The notes: generated from the letters alone by a model not told the origin. A DNA stretch of 64,000 bases from Naematelia aurantialba (GCA_021527695.1 JAKFAO010000002.1:124001-188000); one strand, 5' to 3'; shown: positions 1-11,220, counted from the first letter of the stretch. A program made the numbers and translations.

Positions 1-115
1 TGCAGAGGCGACTCACACTATCGGGATTCGCAGTGGCATACGAGATGTTCCACCAGTGCTCTATTGTCGCGGCGTTGACGGCGGACAGGGCTAGCAGGCC
101 GAGGAGGAAAGACAT
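1..115 (-). CDS. FET3: Multicopper ferroxidase (Fet3-type), 5' end only
   Basis: Reading the minus strand from the ATG at 115 gives 33 codons (115 to 17) that end at a GTGAGT donor at 16-11; the rest of the gene lies outside the window. The first ~15 residues form a hydrophobic signal peptide (MSFLLGLLALSAVNA), followed by TIEHWWNISYATANPD, which matches the start of the mature chain in basidiomycete Fet3 ferroxidases (EHWW.I.Y..ANPDG). Fet3 oxidises Fe2+ at the plasma membrane and hands Fe3+ to the Ftr1 permease. The head-to-head neighbour at 1000 is FTR1, which makes the identification much stronger than the short sequence alone would. Only exon 1 can be seen, so the copper sites cannot be checked. 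Confidence 0.8.
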   Translation of the reverse strand, partial: MSFLLGLLALSAVNAATIEHWWNISYATANPDSVSRLC

Positions 116-184
116 GGCCAGTGAAGTGCTCCTGTGACGACGGGGGGACGGAGCACGACGATGTCGATGAGTGGAAGGGTGGGG

Positions 185-268
185 ATGAAGAGAAGGATGA
201 GGATAGAGAGAAGGATGAGGATGAAGAGAAGGATGAGGATGAAGAGAAGGATGAGGATAGAGAGAAGG
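185..268 (+). repeat. Purine-rich 18-nt imperfect tandem repeat
   Basis: About four and a half units built from GAAGAGAAGGAT and GAGGAT follow each other in the FET3-proximal part of the shared promoter. It is a simple GA-rich (polypurine) tract, in the likely 5' UTR or core promoter of FET3. Confidence 0.8.
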
Positions 269-387
269 AAACGGTAGTCGAGGACGGTGTAGGAAGAAGC
301 AAAAGCAGAGAGAAGCGGACCAGGCGAAATACCGAAACGGAAAAAATCCCCGAGGACGCCCCCGCCCAGCCCTCATATTTCGCCCTA

Positions 388-395
388 ATCAGATA
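388..395 (+). promoter_or_regulatory. ATCAGATA, candidate iron GATA-factor site
   Basis: The octamer matches the first eight positions of ATCWGATAA, the known target of fungal iron-responsive GATA factors (Urbs1, SRE, SreA). The ninth base is G instead of A. It lies 273 bp upstream of the FET3 ATG. Binding is inferred from the motif and its place between two iron genes. Confidence 0.5.
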
Positions 396-639
396 GCGAG
401 ACATGACAAAAAGCTTTCGGTCGAAAAAAAGATGGACCTGCACACCAGTTCTTGGCTCTCCCACTCCTTTCCCCCCTCCCACCCCCATTTTTCACGTCCC
501 TCTCCCCGCCATCCCATCCCGTCTGTTGCTCGTGTTCACCGCGTCGACGCCCTTCTCAGCAAGATGACAACAAGTGATTTCCCCATTCAAGACTTCCGAG
601 GGGGCGGACGATGGCTTCTCTTCGCTTCCCCCCTCGCTA

Positions 640-647
640 ATCTGATA
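640..647 (+). promoter_or_regulatory. ATCTGATA, candidate iron GATA-factor site
   Basis: Second match to ATCWGATA, 353 bp upstream of the FTR1 ATG; the ninth base is C. With the site at 388-395 it gives both W variants of the octamer in one promoter. Same reasoning and same limits as that site. Confidence 0.5.
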
Positions 648-999
648 CGCGGCCGGAATTTAGTGGTGCCTGGCCACGTGGAGTCAAATCCTACTACTTT
701 GGGCAAGTTGCTGCCTCTTGGGGGTTTGGTACTCGCACCGCCACTAGCCCCAAGGGGTAATTGATCGGCCGAACGAAGGTGCAAAAATAGGTTATCGTTT
801 TCAAGGGACGGAGCCTTTTTTGTCCATGGGCCTGGCTTGGCTGGGCGCGGCATTTTTCGGAGCGACACTTGCTCACTTGCTGCTGGGATCATTGCACTCG
901 CTCTTTCCTTCTCTATCCTTCATCCTTGCCCACCTTCCTCCTTCCCCCCTCCCCCCCCCCGGGTCGACGCAGCGACCACTGTCGCCCAGATCAGTGACC

Positions 1000-2640
1000 A
1001 TGGCAAGAGACCTGTTCGATGTCCCCATCTTCTTCATCGTCTTTCGTGAGTGCTGCTCAGCCCCGTGGACAAAGAGTGCAGAGCCACTACTGACGCTCCC
1101 TAGGAGAGACGATCGAGGCGGCCATCATCGTGTCAGTGCTGCTCTCCTTTGTGGAGCAGCTGATGACGACTGGCCGGCTGTCAATGGACGATCCGCGCGA
1201 GACCGCCTCGACCGACCTCGGTGCCAACACCGCGTCCTCGGAGCCTGATGAGAAGCGGGTGCGCACTGCCCAGCTCATCAGACGCATGCGTATCCAGATT
1301 TGGGCCGGCACCATTGCCGGCTTTGTGATTGCCCTCTGCATCGGTGCCGCGTTTATCGCTGTCGTGCGTGCTGTTCCCGCTGTTCTGTCCCATACCAGAA
1401 TGAGATTTCAACTCGGCATGGTAGTCGCTAACGCAGCACTCAGTTTTACACCAAACTCACCGATCTCTGGGCCAACACGGAAGAAATTTGGGAGGGCATC
1501 TTCTCGCTCATCGCAGCAATCATCATCTACATCATGGGCATTGCGTTCCTCAAGATGGATCGCGCTCGCATCAAGTGGCGATACAAGCTCGCTGCTGCAT
1601 TCGAGAAGAGCCATTCCAAGGCCATCGCCCACCAGGCTACAGAGGACGGCACTCTCCAGGGTACGGATAAGACCGAGGCCAGGTCGGGGAAATGGGCGCT
1701 GTTCATTCTCCCTTTCATCACTGTCCTCAGAGAGGGTCTCGAGGCCGTGGTCTTTGTCGGCGGCGTGAGTTGGTCTAGGACGCAACAATGGCGCAGCTCA
1801 TGCCGGTCAGGTTTCGCTCGATGTCCAAGCTACCTCCATCCCCATTGCTGTTATCGTTGGCCTGATCGCCGGATGTATCGTCGGTGAGTCGCGCTCCTCT
1901 TGGTGTTATGCGCCAGCTGATCTTGCAGGCTATCTCATCTATCGCACCGGATCCACCGCGACGCTGCACTGGTTCCTGATTGGCTCGACCTCCCTGCTGT
2001 TCCTCATCGGTGCCGGTCTCATGTCCAAGGGGGCGAGTGACGCCACGTGTAGCCTGTGCCGTGGCTGACTGGTTGGCTTAGGTTGGCTACTTTGAATACT
2101 ACGTCTTTGCCCAGGGCGTCGGCTCGGATGTCGCCGAGGTCGGTGACGGCACCGGCAGTTTCATGGTCAAGGGCAACGTGTGGCACCTGACCTACGGTAC
2201 GCTAGTCCACTCTCGGTCGACTGTCCAGCAGCTGATGTATGCAGGCAACCCCGAGACTGGCTCGGCGACAACCAATGGAGGCTGGCAGATCTTCAACGCC
2301 ATTCTCGGCTGGAGTGAGTTGGGCTACACTGCGTCACCTTGAAGCCACAACTCATGTTTCAGATAACACTGCAACACTGGGCTCCATCCTGTCCTACGTC
2401 TTCTACTGGCTGCTCATCATCGTCACGCTGTTGTACCTGAAGTGGCAGGAGGGCCGCATGACCGTCTTTGGCTACCGCTCGCAGGCATACCGCCGTCGTG
2501 CAGAGCGCAATCTCGCCCACGAGCAAGAGGCTACGCTGGGTGCGCACGCGCCGGACACGCCCCTCGAAGAGAAGAAGGCTCATCCGCAGGCCGAGACGCC
2601 GGGGCTGAGCCAGGCGCCGACGCTGCTGGTATCGGAGTAG
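1000..2640 (+). CDS. FTR1: High-affinity iron permease Ftr1
   Basis: Eight exons: 1000-1045, 1104-1363, 1444-1764, 1811-1883, 1929-2032, 2082-2196, 2245-2313, 2363-2640. They sum to 1266 nt, 421 residues, about the usual length. Ftr1 is a seven-helix plasma-membrane permease that moves Fe3+ made by Fet3. The two diagnostic iron-binding motifs are present: RETIE at the exon 1/2 junction (variant of REGLE, with Ile for Leu) and REGLE in exon 3. The conserved loop read as SKGVGYFEYY across introns and the hydrophobic segments fit the family. The C-terminal tail is hydrophilic and cytosolic. Intron 5 (2033-2081) begins with GC, not GT: the nearby GT at 2037 would shift the frame into a stop, while GCGAGT keeps the conserved motif. 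The divergent FET3 partner supports the role. Confidence 0.95.
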
Positions 2641-3374
2641 TCTGTTGGCGCCAGCCGGGTCCTGATGGGATGGTCTGTTGGTGCGGGGCTGGGTCTTGGT
2701 CCAGGGCTAGTTCTTGGTGGGGGTTAGGTGCGGCACCAGCAGCTGGCCTTGACGGTGGTGTAGATGGTGTTGCTCGTGGGATGCTCAGAGTCGCATGGAT
2801 ACCGTTGAAAGCACCGTATGGCAATGATCGCCCTATGCATATGCTTGCAAAGGGCGACGTGTAGATGACATGTGTGCGTCGAGGTGTATATCCTTTGATG
2901 CAACATGGGGCACGGGCTGCGGCCGTCGTGGCCCGGAAATACCGGAAAAGTGGAGGCGTGATTGTTGCTAATCTCAGCAGAGTGACTAATAATGAGAGCA
3001 CAATGGCGGGTGTTGGGGGGAATGGGGGTGATTGCTGTTGGCCGTTGTCGTGTATGTATATATATATGCTCAAGGCTGCGCCGTCGATTCTTGGAGCGTG
3101 CTCTCTCACTGGCGTTTCTCCTGCTCGTCTTACGCACTTGCGCAGCTTGACCACTACTGCCGCTCATCCTTGCCGAGGCAGTACCATCGACACCCACACC
3201 CACGTTCACGTTCACGCCCACACCCACACCCACACCCACGCTTACGCCTACACCCACACCCACACCCACATCTACACCCGCCGCCCCAGCCTCCGTACCG
3301 CTCGCACTAGCGTGCTTCGCGTGACACACCGTCCGCTCAGTCTTCGTATCGACCCCCGTACCCCGCACCGCACG
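2641..3374. other. Intergenic: FTR1 3' end and GST promoter
   Basis: No convincing gene. It holds a short TA run (about 3050-3066) and a CACCCA/CACGTT-type simple repeat at about 3187-3290. Long open frames here are produced by these repeats. Confidence 0.6.
3187..3290 (+). repeat. CACCCA-rich simple repeat
   Basis: Runs of CACCCA with CACGTT variants, about 100 bp, ending about 85 bp before the GST start codon, so in its promoter or 5' UTR. The G-rich complement could fold into a quadruplex, but that is inference. Confidence 0.8.
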
Positions 3375-4868
3375 ATGTCGACGCTGCCGGCGCCGACGCT
3401 GCCGGAATCGCTCGCGGGGCTCACCACGCCGCCCAAGCTGCACCTGTACACGGCGCCCACGCCCAACGGGTTCAAGGTCTCTATCCTCCTCGAAGAGCTG
3501 CTGCTCGCGTACCCCGACCTGGCGAGCACCAAGCTCAGCTACGACGTCCGCGCGCTCAGCTTTGCGGACGCCGACCAGAAGAAGCCCGAGTTCCTCAAGA
3601 TCAACCCGAACGGCAGGATCCCCGCGCTCGTGGACGATAATTTCGGGGGGCACAATGTTTTCGAAAGCGCCAGCATCCTGGTCTGGCTCGTCGAGGTGGG
3701 TCTAGGGAGTCTTGCGTGTCTAGGCAGCTCTGCGTATAGGCAGATCTCGCGTGTCTCGCGAGTTCCAGTCTGCCGTCCGGCACCCGGCTGGCTCCTGTCT
3801 ACTGCCTCTGTTGCCTCTGCTGCCTCTGCTGCCCCCGCTGCCTCTGTTGCCTTTTGGCACCTGTTGCCCCTGTTGTCCCTGTTGCCTTTTGGCCCCTGCT
3901 CCCCTCTACCCCCTTACCAAAGACTACCATACACATCCAAAAGTCTCGAGCACCGGCTGACATCGCAGAATTACGACCCCGACTCCAAGTTCTGGTTCAC
4001 CGACCCGCTGCTCCGCTCCAAAGCGCTCAGCTGGATCTTCTTCACCCAGGGCGGGGTTGGACCCATGCAGGGCCAGGCGAACCACTTTGCGTGAGTCTTC
4101 TTTGTCGTACCTCTGATTCTTGTCTTCCGTCTGGCCACTCACTGCGTGCTCAATCCCTTCTTTCCCTTGTGTTCGCTCTCTTCTCTTCCTGTCTTCCTTC
4201 TCTCCCGTCTTCTCTCCCGTCTTCTCTCTCGTCTCCCACCACGTCATTCTACCACGTCCCTCCCCTCACCGGCCATACCAACCTCGCCGCCCCTCGCCGC
4301 CATATCAACATCTGCCGCCACCTACTGCCGCCACCTACCTCACCCACGCGCTGACCCGCCAGCCGGTACGCGCCGGAAAAGATCCCGTACGCAATCAAGC
4401 GATACCAAGACGAGACCAGGCGGCTGTACTCTGTCCTCGAAGACGGGTTGGACGCCGGCGCTGGCGAGTGGCTCGTCGGTGACAAGTACTCGATCGCGGA
4501 TATCAACGGTACGTCGGGTTTGTACCGTGACGCCTCGTCTGCTGCCACTTGACACTTCCTGGTGTTCGCCGCTTCGGTTCCTTCTTGCCTGCTCACTTCT
4601 GTATACTCCTTACTCTCGTGTACATTTCCCCAACCCCGCTCACGCTGACCTCTCAGCGTTCAGCTGGGTCCGTTCCGGCCCGTGGGCGGGCATCGACCTC
4701 TCCGTGTACCCGAAACTCTCGGCGTGGGTCGCGCGCATCGACGCTCGTCCCGGCGCGTACGCGGGCCTCGGCGTCCCGACGCGCCCAAAGCTCAATCTCA
4801 CCAAGGAAGAGGAGGAAGAACGGGCCAAAGCGGGACGGGCGTGGATCCTGGCCCAGAACAACAAGTAG
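3375..4868 (+). CDS. Glutathione S-transferase, Ure2/GstA-like
   Basis: Four exons: 3375-3695, 3969-4090, 4363-4508, 4657-4868, total 801 nt, 266 residues. The N-terminal half is a thioredoxin-like GST domain: [11 protein letters not shown] start, then the cis-proline segment NPNGRIPAL and the glutathione-gripping ES pair in VFESASI. The C-terminal half is the helical GST domain with [14 protein letters not shown] and the capping-box region YSIADINAFSWV. The enzyme should conjugate glutathione to electrophiles or act as a peroxidase in the cytosol; the Ure2-like subgroup also covers nitrogen regulators, and this protein lacks a long Asn-rich prion head. Introns 1 and 2 are unusually long here (273 and 272 nt) and pyrimidine-rich. 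The start was chosen because it directly precedes the domain. Confidence 0.9.
3793..3903 (+). repeat. CTGTTGCC-type repeat inside GST intron 1
   Basis: Short units built on CCTCTGTTG and CCTCTGCTG repeat through the middle of intron 1. This explains both the unusual length of the intron and the spurious Pro/Leu-rich open frames across it. Confidence 0.75.
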
Positions 4869-5023
4869 CCTACTTCTCCGTTCGATCATCAGAGCCGAGC
4901 GGCATCTTGAGCGACTTCTATCGTGTTCTCAAGCACGCGGATGGTGGTGGCGACGATGGCAAGGAGGGTTCGTGATTGGAAGAAATACACAAAGCAGTTA
5001 AGAATGCAATGGTGGATGATGCA

Positions 5024-8000
5024 TCACGCCTCGTCGGCAGCTCTGGATAATGCTGGAAATACAAACCCGAGACCTCGCCCCTGCAGCCTCCTGCTTACGT
5101 GCTCGCCCTCCATCCTACTGACGTCCGCGACCTCCGTCACACTGACACGCTCCATCCGTGTGACAGACTCGAGCGTTCCCACCCGTGCATTTACAGGCAT
5201 TGCCTCTGAGAACTCGCTTCGAGTTAGGAGTTCCGCTTGGGGGACACCGTCGTCCTCTGCTGGGGGATCAAATTCTACCTGACTCGGATCCGCCGCCTCG
5301 AGAGAACCACCGTCGATCTCTGCTTGGCTCGCACCATCTGCCTCTGCTTGCCTGGCCTTCCATCCACCTCTACTCCGCTTCTTATCCTTGATCAAACCCA
5401 TCATCCCGCGCAGCTCCTGCACCACCCGGTCGCCCGCTTCCCGCATGCGCTCCGCCTCCCTCCTTGCCCCCGCCGCTGCACTCTCTTCCAGGTCCAGTAG
5501 GTCCGCCAACGGCATGCCTCTCTCACGGGCCTGCTTGGCCAGACCTATCCGTGCGTCCCTGCTCATTTCCCGAAGCGCCACCTTGCCCTTGCTGAGAAAT
5601 TCGCCAGCTTGCGATACCGCTTCGTACAGCACGTCCTCGCCTGGGGGCGGGAGCTGCTCCTGCTCCTGCTCCTGCGCCCCATCGTCCGTGACGTGTTCCG
5701 CAAGGTCGACGACGGGACCATGCTCGTGCTCGTCTTCTGCAGCCGACGATAACGGCCGGTCGGTGTCTAAGCTCGTCGAGCCCGTGTCTTCGTCCGACGC
5801 GCCTCTCCACGTCGCGATAAAGTCCGGAACCCCAGTCAACGTCGGCTCCCCTACGTCGGAGAGATCATTATGGTCGACGCCGACACCGGGTTCTTCAGCG
5901 GCAGCCGATACCCGCCGTGCAGCCTCGCGTCCCTTTTCCCAAGCACGGACCATCGCACCGATGCTCTCTCTAAGTTCTGTCCATGAGGAATCCACCGCCA
6001 GGTTGCTCCGCAGTGCAGCCTCGGTCTCGTCCAGATGCCGCCACGCGTCCATCAATGCACGGCGGCTTTCACTGATGCGGCTGGCGAGTAACGCCTCATC
6101 CGAGTCGCGAGGGGCGAAGTCGGTGTCACAGCCTGAATTGCGCGCCGTGCTGGCTGACGCCCACGGCGGGAGCAGAGACGGCACGTCATTTGCCATCACG
6201 CGCCGCTGTGACACCGCCCCCAATGCCGCTTTCAGGGCGTGCAGCTCCGTGGTGACGCCACGCTCGAGCTCACTCAGCACGCTGTTCACTTCCTCCCAGT
6301 ACGCGTCGGTGTCCTCGAACCTGAGTCCAAGTAGACAGCACCCGACCCGCCGGCGCCGGAGATGAAGACCCAGGCAGCCCGCTTTGAGCCCGGGAGTCGT
6401 CAGCGGGCTAATGCTGGTGATCCGCTTGATACGGCGATTCGCAGCTGGTGTCGCTATCGACCAGTCGTCTGGCCGTTGCGAGGCGCCAGAGGAACGTCGA
6501 GAGCCGGTCGCAGAAGCTGCACGTACAGCTTGCAGCTCGGACGAAGGCATTGAATTGGCGCGAGTGAGATCCGCTCCAGGAGTACCAATGGTCGGATCGG
6601 GAGGGTAGTAATGCATATTCTGCAGGCTTCGCCTCTTCGGATTGGCAGATGCAGGGATAGACAGTGACTGGGACTGACGATGGTGGCGATTCGCCAATTG
6701 TAAACTGCGGCGTTTTGCGTTTGGCGTCGACTGATGAGCATACGTGGGCGATACAGGCATAGACGCAATTTGGTCGTTCCGCGAGAAGGGCGAGGAGAGG
6801 AGTGATTCGGGAGACTGCCGATGGTGCAGGGCGCTGGACGACGCGATGGATGTGGGCCGAGTCTGGGCGGACCGCTTTGAGCTTGTCGCAGAACTCGTTG
6901 TTGGTCGAGCGATTGTGCCGTTGAGGCTCAGATCGAGGAGAGCTGTCCGAGGCGGGGTGATCATTGGTGTGTCATCGAACCGATGCCTCGACAAGGGGGA
7001 GGAGAAATCTCGGCGAGAACGGGGGACTGTACGGCGGGTGGGAGACTCTCGCCAAGAGACGCATCCGTGTCGTCCTCGCCTTCGTCCTCGTCTGCCTCGG
7101 TGATCCTCCTCGCATGACGAGGTCGCTGGGCACTCTCTTCACTCTGCACTGCTCGCCATGCCTCGGCATCCCAGCTTGATCGCTTGGAAATCCGCGGGGT
7201 CCGGCTGGGAAGGAGGGTGAATCGATCCTCCCCTGGCAGCTGCGGGCGAGTCGCAAACGGCAGCTGGCGAGTTCGGGGTTGCCCTGGTAGAGAACGGGAG
7301 GCGGTCATTGGCGAGCTGGAGAAATCATCGACTTGCTGATCTACCAAGCGGGAAGGTGTGATCGATGTCGGAAAGAAGAACGGTGCTCGCTTGGGGCTTG
7401 GCACGCTCACTGCGAAGGCGGCTGGCAGATCTGACTCGGCATCACTGCTATTCTCGGGTGAAGTGGGTGGACCCGAGTGGAATGACCGGCCGGCGGTGGA
7501 GATATCGTACATTTCCCCGAGAACCGCCAGCTCGCGCTTATCGACGAGCTCGAGCAGGCTGGACGTGGCAGCCGCGAGGTGGTCGGTCATATCGCCCGTG
7601 AGGCGATGGAGGGCGACTCGCAGCGACTGGTGGGAGAAGGCCGGATCGTGGGGTTGCAGGAGAACGAGAGTGTGGTCGATGGCCTGGTCGAGCTCGTGAG
7701 ATTGCGCCAGAAAGGTCTGCAGCGAGGCCAGTGTGAAGTCCCGTGAACACTGAGAGCGCGAGGTAGGGGATAACGAGTGAGCGACAGACGCGGACGCGGG
7801 AGGCGCTGCCCGACCGCCGGGCTGTTGAACACCACCGCCAACGGCCCAACTTCCCAGCGCCAGTATGGCGAGAATGACCCAAACCCATAATCCTCCCAAG
7901 CGCCCTAGCGCGAGCAACAGCACACCACCAGCCGCTACGAAATCCCACCTCCCCAGGACCGCCTGCCACACGAGGTAGTCATCGCCAGTCCTGGCTACCG

Positions 8001-8443
8001 CCGCTACCGCCGCTTCCCCGGTCTCAGCCCCATCATCCACGGGTTGTGATTTTGCCGATACAGAACCATCATCGCCGCCTAGGCCCGGAAGGTATTCCTT
8101 CTCCAAGATCCCGCTTGAACAAACAAGGTACTTGAAGCGTTCCTCGAATTCTGCACGCCGTCGGTCTTCCGATGAATCCGTGTCCGCGGATGTCGTCCCA
8201 TCACCTCCAGTTTTGCCTCTCGAGATGGTTTCTGACAATGGCGGAAGGGCATGTGAAACCGATGCTGGCCGAGGCGATGGCGGCGACGGCGAGGTGACGA
8301 GCGAGTCGCCAATCGACAGCTGATCCGTGCGGGCGTTCACCTGGACATCTGTGAGGCGTAAGCGACAGGCAGTGTTGCGGCTGGACGGGCATACCTTCAA
8401 AGTAGGACTGCAATGGCCCGTCATCAGCCGTGGTCGTGCTCAT
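5024..8443 (-). CDS. Membrane protein, possibly vezatin/Inp2-like
   Basis: Minus-strand gene. Exon 1 is 8443-8395; a 46-nt intron (8394-8349) leads to exon 2, giving MSTTTADDGPLQSYFEDVQV. A long frame runs to about 7000 and continues in another frame to the stop at 5024. The frame switch lies between about 7142 and 6990; an intron from GTGAAG near 7142 to AG near 7027 would keep phase, but I could not settle it, and an assembly error is possible. The product is about 1100 residues: acidic N-terminus, one or two membrane helices around LLLALGRLGGLWVWVILAIL, then a helical segment rich in Leu, Ser/Arg-rich linkers and a coiled C-terminal half. The order, helices followed by a helical region, recalls the vezatin/Inp2 family that tethers myosin to peroxisomes, but no residue-level signature is clear. 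Treat function as unknown. Confidence 0.6.
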
Positions 8444-8635
8444 CTCGTATGAAGCAGCAGCATGTCGACTATGAATAATCGACAACAAAATGCTCAATGC
8501 TGAACAGACGAAACACCAAGCAGGTGGCCAATGCAGCCACCGCTCATTACATTACGTAATCGCTCTTCTCGATGTTGACAGTCATCTATCTCAGATGTTC
8601 GGGACGTTGGTCGTTCTCGTAGCGCATAACGAACC

Positions 8636-9334
8636 ATGTTCCAAGCCGCTCCATCTAGTCTAATTGCTCAGCCTGCCCCGCCGCCAGCGACCGACCTCAT
8701 CGAGTCGGCGCTCTTCCTCCCCCTGGCCGCTTTGAGCATGTCCCACCACGGTCGGAAAGTACGCACCATCGGGCAGTAGGTCGCTCTTTCCCCCTTTGGC
8801 ACCGTTGTTCTTGGTGCTACCTGAACATGGACTGATGCGCGGTCAGGATACTAGCCTTTGATGTGAAATCTGGGCGGCTGCTCGTTTCCTCCGGAACTGA
8901 TAAGCGACCAGATGCAAAACAGATCGCCACGCTCTTGGTTGATGTCTCCATTGCCCTGTTGGGTCAGTCCCCGGCCGTAACAGATCTATCCTATGTCCAG
9001 GACTCTATCTGGAGTCGTCATGGGCTCAGCACCGCCAATAAAAGAACCTCAGACAGCAACACACCCACGCAACCCATCAACAGGCAGAGAGTGAGACTGG
9101 ATCATGGTGAATGGGTCTGCATCGTGGGATGGCTGGAAGGATGTGCTCCGAGGATGACAGAGAGAGTGGGTCCGGCTCCTCAATCCTCAAGCAACATGCA
9201 CTCAAACATACATTTAGGGGACAGTCGAAGCAATAGTGTACGCTCCACCACTGCCCGTGGTTCTTGAGGCGATTCACATCTCGCAAGCTCGCCAACCTCC
9301 CGACGATGTCATCTTCCGTGGCAGCATTCGCTGA
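8636..9334 (+). CDS. Small unknown protein, 165 residues
   Basis: Predicted exons 8636-8772, 8847-9090 and 9218-9334 sum to 498 nt. Exon 1 ends at a GC donor (GG|GCAGTA); the GT alternatives either shift the frame or follow a stop, and the joined sequence RKVRTIGILAFDVKSGRLLV reads as a smooth alternating hydrophobic strand. The last exon reads VEAIVYAPPLPVVLEAIHIS. The short beta-strand/helix pattern is reminiscent of roadblock/longin-type small scaffold proteins, but I cannot assign a family. It lies divergent from the membrane-protein gene (8443) and ends 62 bp from the convergent PPE1 stop. Main doubt: the first intron. Confidence 0.5.
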
Positions 9335-9396
9335 ATGCCTCTTGGTCTTGTGACAATCACGACACCGGGAACAACGCAGCGACTGATAACCTGCTC

Positions 9397-11061
9397 TCAG
9401 CTACTCCTTCGCCCACGCGGCGAACCTCGATGCCGCCTGACCCCTGTCGAGCCAATTTTGGGAGGCAACACCAGGATCCTCGTGTTTCTCCGCCAGAAAG
9501 TGACTATCACTGAGGCGAGTTTTTCTGGATCGTCCTGGGACGCGTCAGCTGATTACATCACTTGTCGATCTTCAACTGACCTCATGCAAATAGTGCCCGA
9601 CATCGGTCATGACCTCCAGCTGAAATTTCCCTTGCCTGTATACGGTTCAGCAACGTATCGTCCAGATGAAAGAGCCCGTACATTTGCCCAACCATCAGCT
9701 CCTTGTCTAGTCTTTCCTGTCCCGCCAGGACCAGCAGTCTTGCGCATTTTGCTGCGAGAAACCGCGAAGAGAGACCACGGTACCACTCTGTGGAAATCAG
9801 TGGGTTGACAGCGTGACACGACGCGACTGGACGGACCTTCCCAATATGGCTCGGTGGCTAGCAGATCTATTCGCCACGTCTGCGTTCCCTGCGGACCTGT
9901 ATCTGTATGATCTGGCTGCGGAACAAGATACGAGGGTACAGAGACCCTCGCGCTTTGAGGATTGCGTATTGAATTGGATGTGATGCTATCTTTTCAGTCA
10001 TGTTCCGATTTGACAAACTGCACAGCTCACTGCCAATGGATGCCGTCGATGACTGAACAGAATGTCTTGGGCCGTTGTCCGAGGATCGTTCGCATCAGTG
10101 GGAGTGCCTCCACCGCTGTGCCTGCCCCTACGTTAGGTGCAGGTCTAATTTGACCGCCTACAGCTTACCTTCAACTACATCAAGCACAACCACGCCTGCG
10201 ATTGTGTAGCCTGCCTGTTGCAGAAGCGGGGAGGCCGAAAGGATAGGTGCGGCACCCATGGAATGTCCAAGAAGCTAGTACTGTCAACGCTCTGCACAGT
10301 CACAAGATGTGGGTACGCACGATGAGAGATGGCGACTCTTTCGGGACGGGGAAGAGGTGCTGCAGAACGCCCATGAAATCATCGAGGAGCGTAGGCAGAC
10401 TCAGGTCCGTATCCTTCTCTTTGGGTCCGTTCGTGGTGGTCTTCCCTGGATGAGGTCAGCTAAGAATGCGAAACGCCTTCTGTGGAGCTGACCATGTCCG
10501 CGGCAGTCCCAGGACACTACGCCAAGCTCCCCCTGACTCCGCTCCTTGACCTCTTTGGCCAGCGCCGCAAAGCTCAGCCCGCTCGCCCCGGCGCCATGAT
10601 GGCAGACAAGGATGCTGCCGTGTCTGTTCTGTGACTGCCGTGTAGGTGATGCTGAAGAGGACGAGGAGGAAGCGAGGGGAGATACAGGAACAGCCGGGGG
10701 AGTGAGATAGACGCGAAAGGTCGTGTCGGAAGAAGGAGGTGCGACTTCCAGAGCCTGTGCGAAGAAGCCTGATGCGGAGATGGGCGCAAGGTTGTTGGCA
10801 GGCAGGACTTGCTGAGCGATGACGTTCTGTATTGGGCACTGCATCAGCTTTGATTTCAACTGAAGGATCGCACGCGTGTGCTTGCCTGAGGCGGGGAGGG
10901 CGTATCAGAGTAGTCGCTCACACGTTGGGCAGCGCGCCCAAGCCGTCCTCTTCCATCTCCTCCTGCTCGTCGTTGTCTCCAGGACCTTCAGCCCACGGAG
11001 CCTTGGTAGGAGGCAGCTCTGGCAGCCTATTCAAGACTGCTTTTCTGAATTGCTCCGACAT
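9397..11061 (-). CDS. PPE1: Protein phosphatase 2A methylesterase (PME-1)
   Basis: Nine exons on the minus strand: 11061-10924, 10811-10493, 10445-10321, 10274-10169, 10121-10031, 9985-9837, 9787-9682, 9635-9581, 9534-9397; total 1227 nt, 408 residues. PME-1 is an alpha/beta hydrolase that removes the methyl ester from the C-terminal leucine of the PP2A catalytic subunit. Visible family marks, in order: TFRVYLTPP, the oxyanion-side HHGAGASGLSF, WDCRGHGKT, the nucleophile elbow LGHSMGAAP, VVVLDVVEGTA, SNSIRNPQSARVS, WRIDLLATEPYW, the region LLVLAGQERLDKEL, QGKFQLEV, and the catalytic-His segment VGHYLHEDDPEK. Six of the eight introns are 45-49 nt. The C-terminal tail is Arg/Ser-rich and not conserved. 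It shares a 159-bp divergent promoter with the uL11m gene. Confidence 0.96.
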
Positions 11062-11220
11062 GGTGTCGACGTCGAAGTGAGAAGAACAGACAAGGAAAGA
11101 AAGGACGCAAGAGCGAGCCCGGGATGTGGAGGTGGATTACGTAAACATGTGCGAAACCGTTGGTCTTTTGGCCAATCAGTCTGTTGTTTCGAGGATTGGA
11201 GTACTCTCACTTTGTCCAGC

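Larger units (their letters stand above)
116..999. promoter_or_regulatory. Shared divergent promoter of FET3 and FTR1
   Basis: This 884-bp stretch separates the two divergent start codons of the iron-uptake pair, so it must hold both promoters and both 5' UTRs. It contains two ATCWGATA octamers (388-395 and 640-647), a purine-rich 18-nt imperfect tandem repeat (185-268) and a C-rich tract just before FTR1 (about 945-960). Open frames in it are low-complexity and I do not believe they are genes. Confidence 0.7.

Noticed and set aside
1130..1768. 212-codon frame read straight through FTR1 introns
   Set aside because: It leaves the conserved permease sequence at the first intron; the spliced model keeps all motifs.
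3187..3290. CACCCA runs looked like a telomere-type repeat
   Set aside because: Units are irregular, mixed with CACGTT, and lie in a promoter inside a gene-dense region.
5388..6365. 325-codon plus-strand frame
   Set aside because: Ser-rich mirror of the minus-strand membrane-protein gene, which has a longer frame and a better structure.
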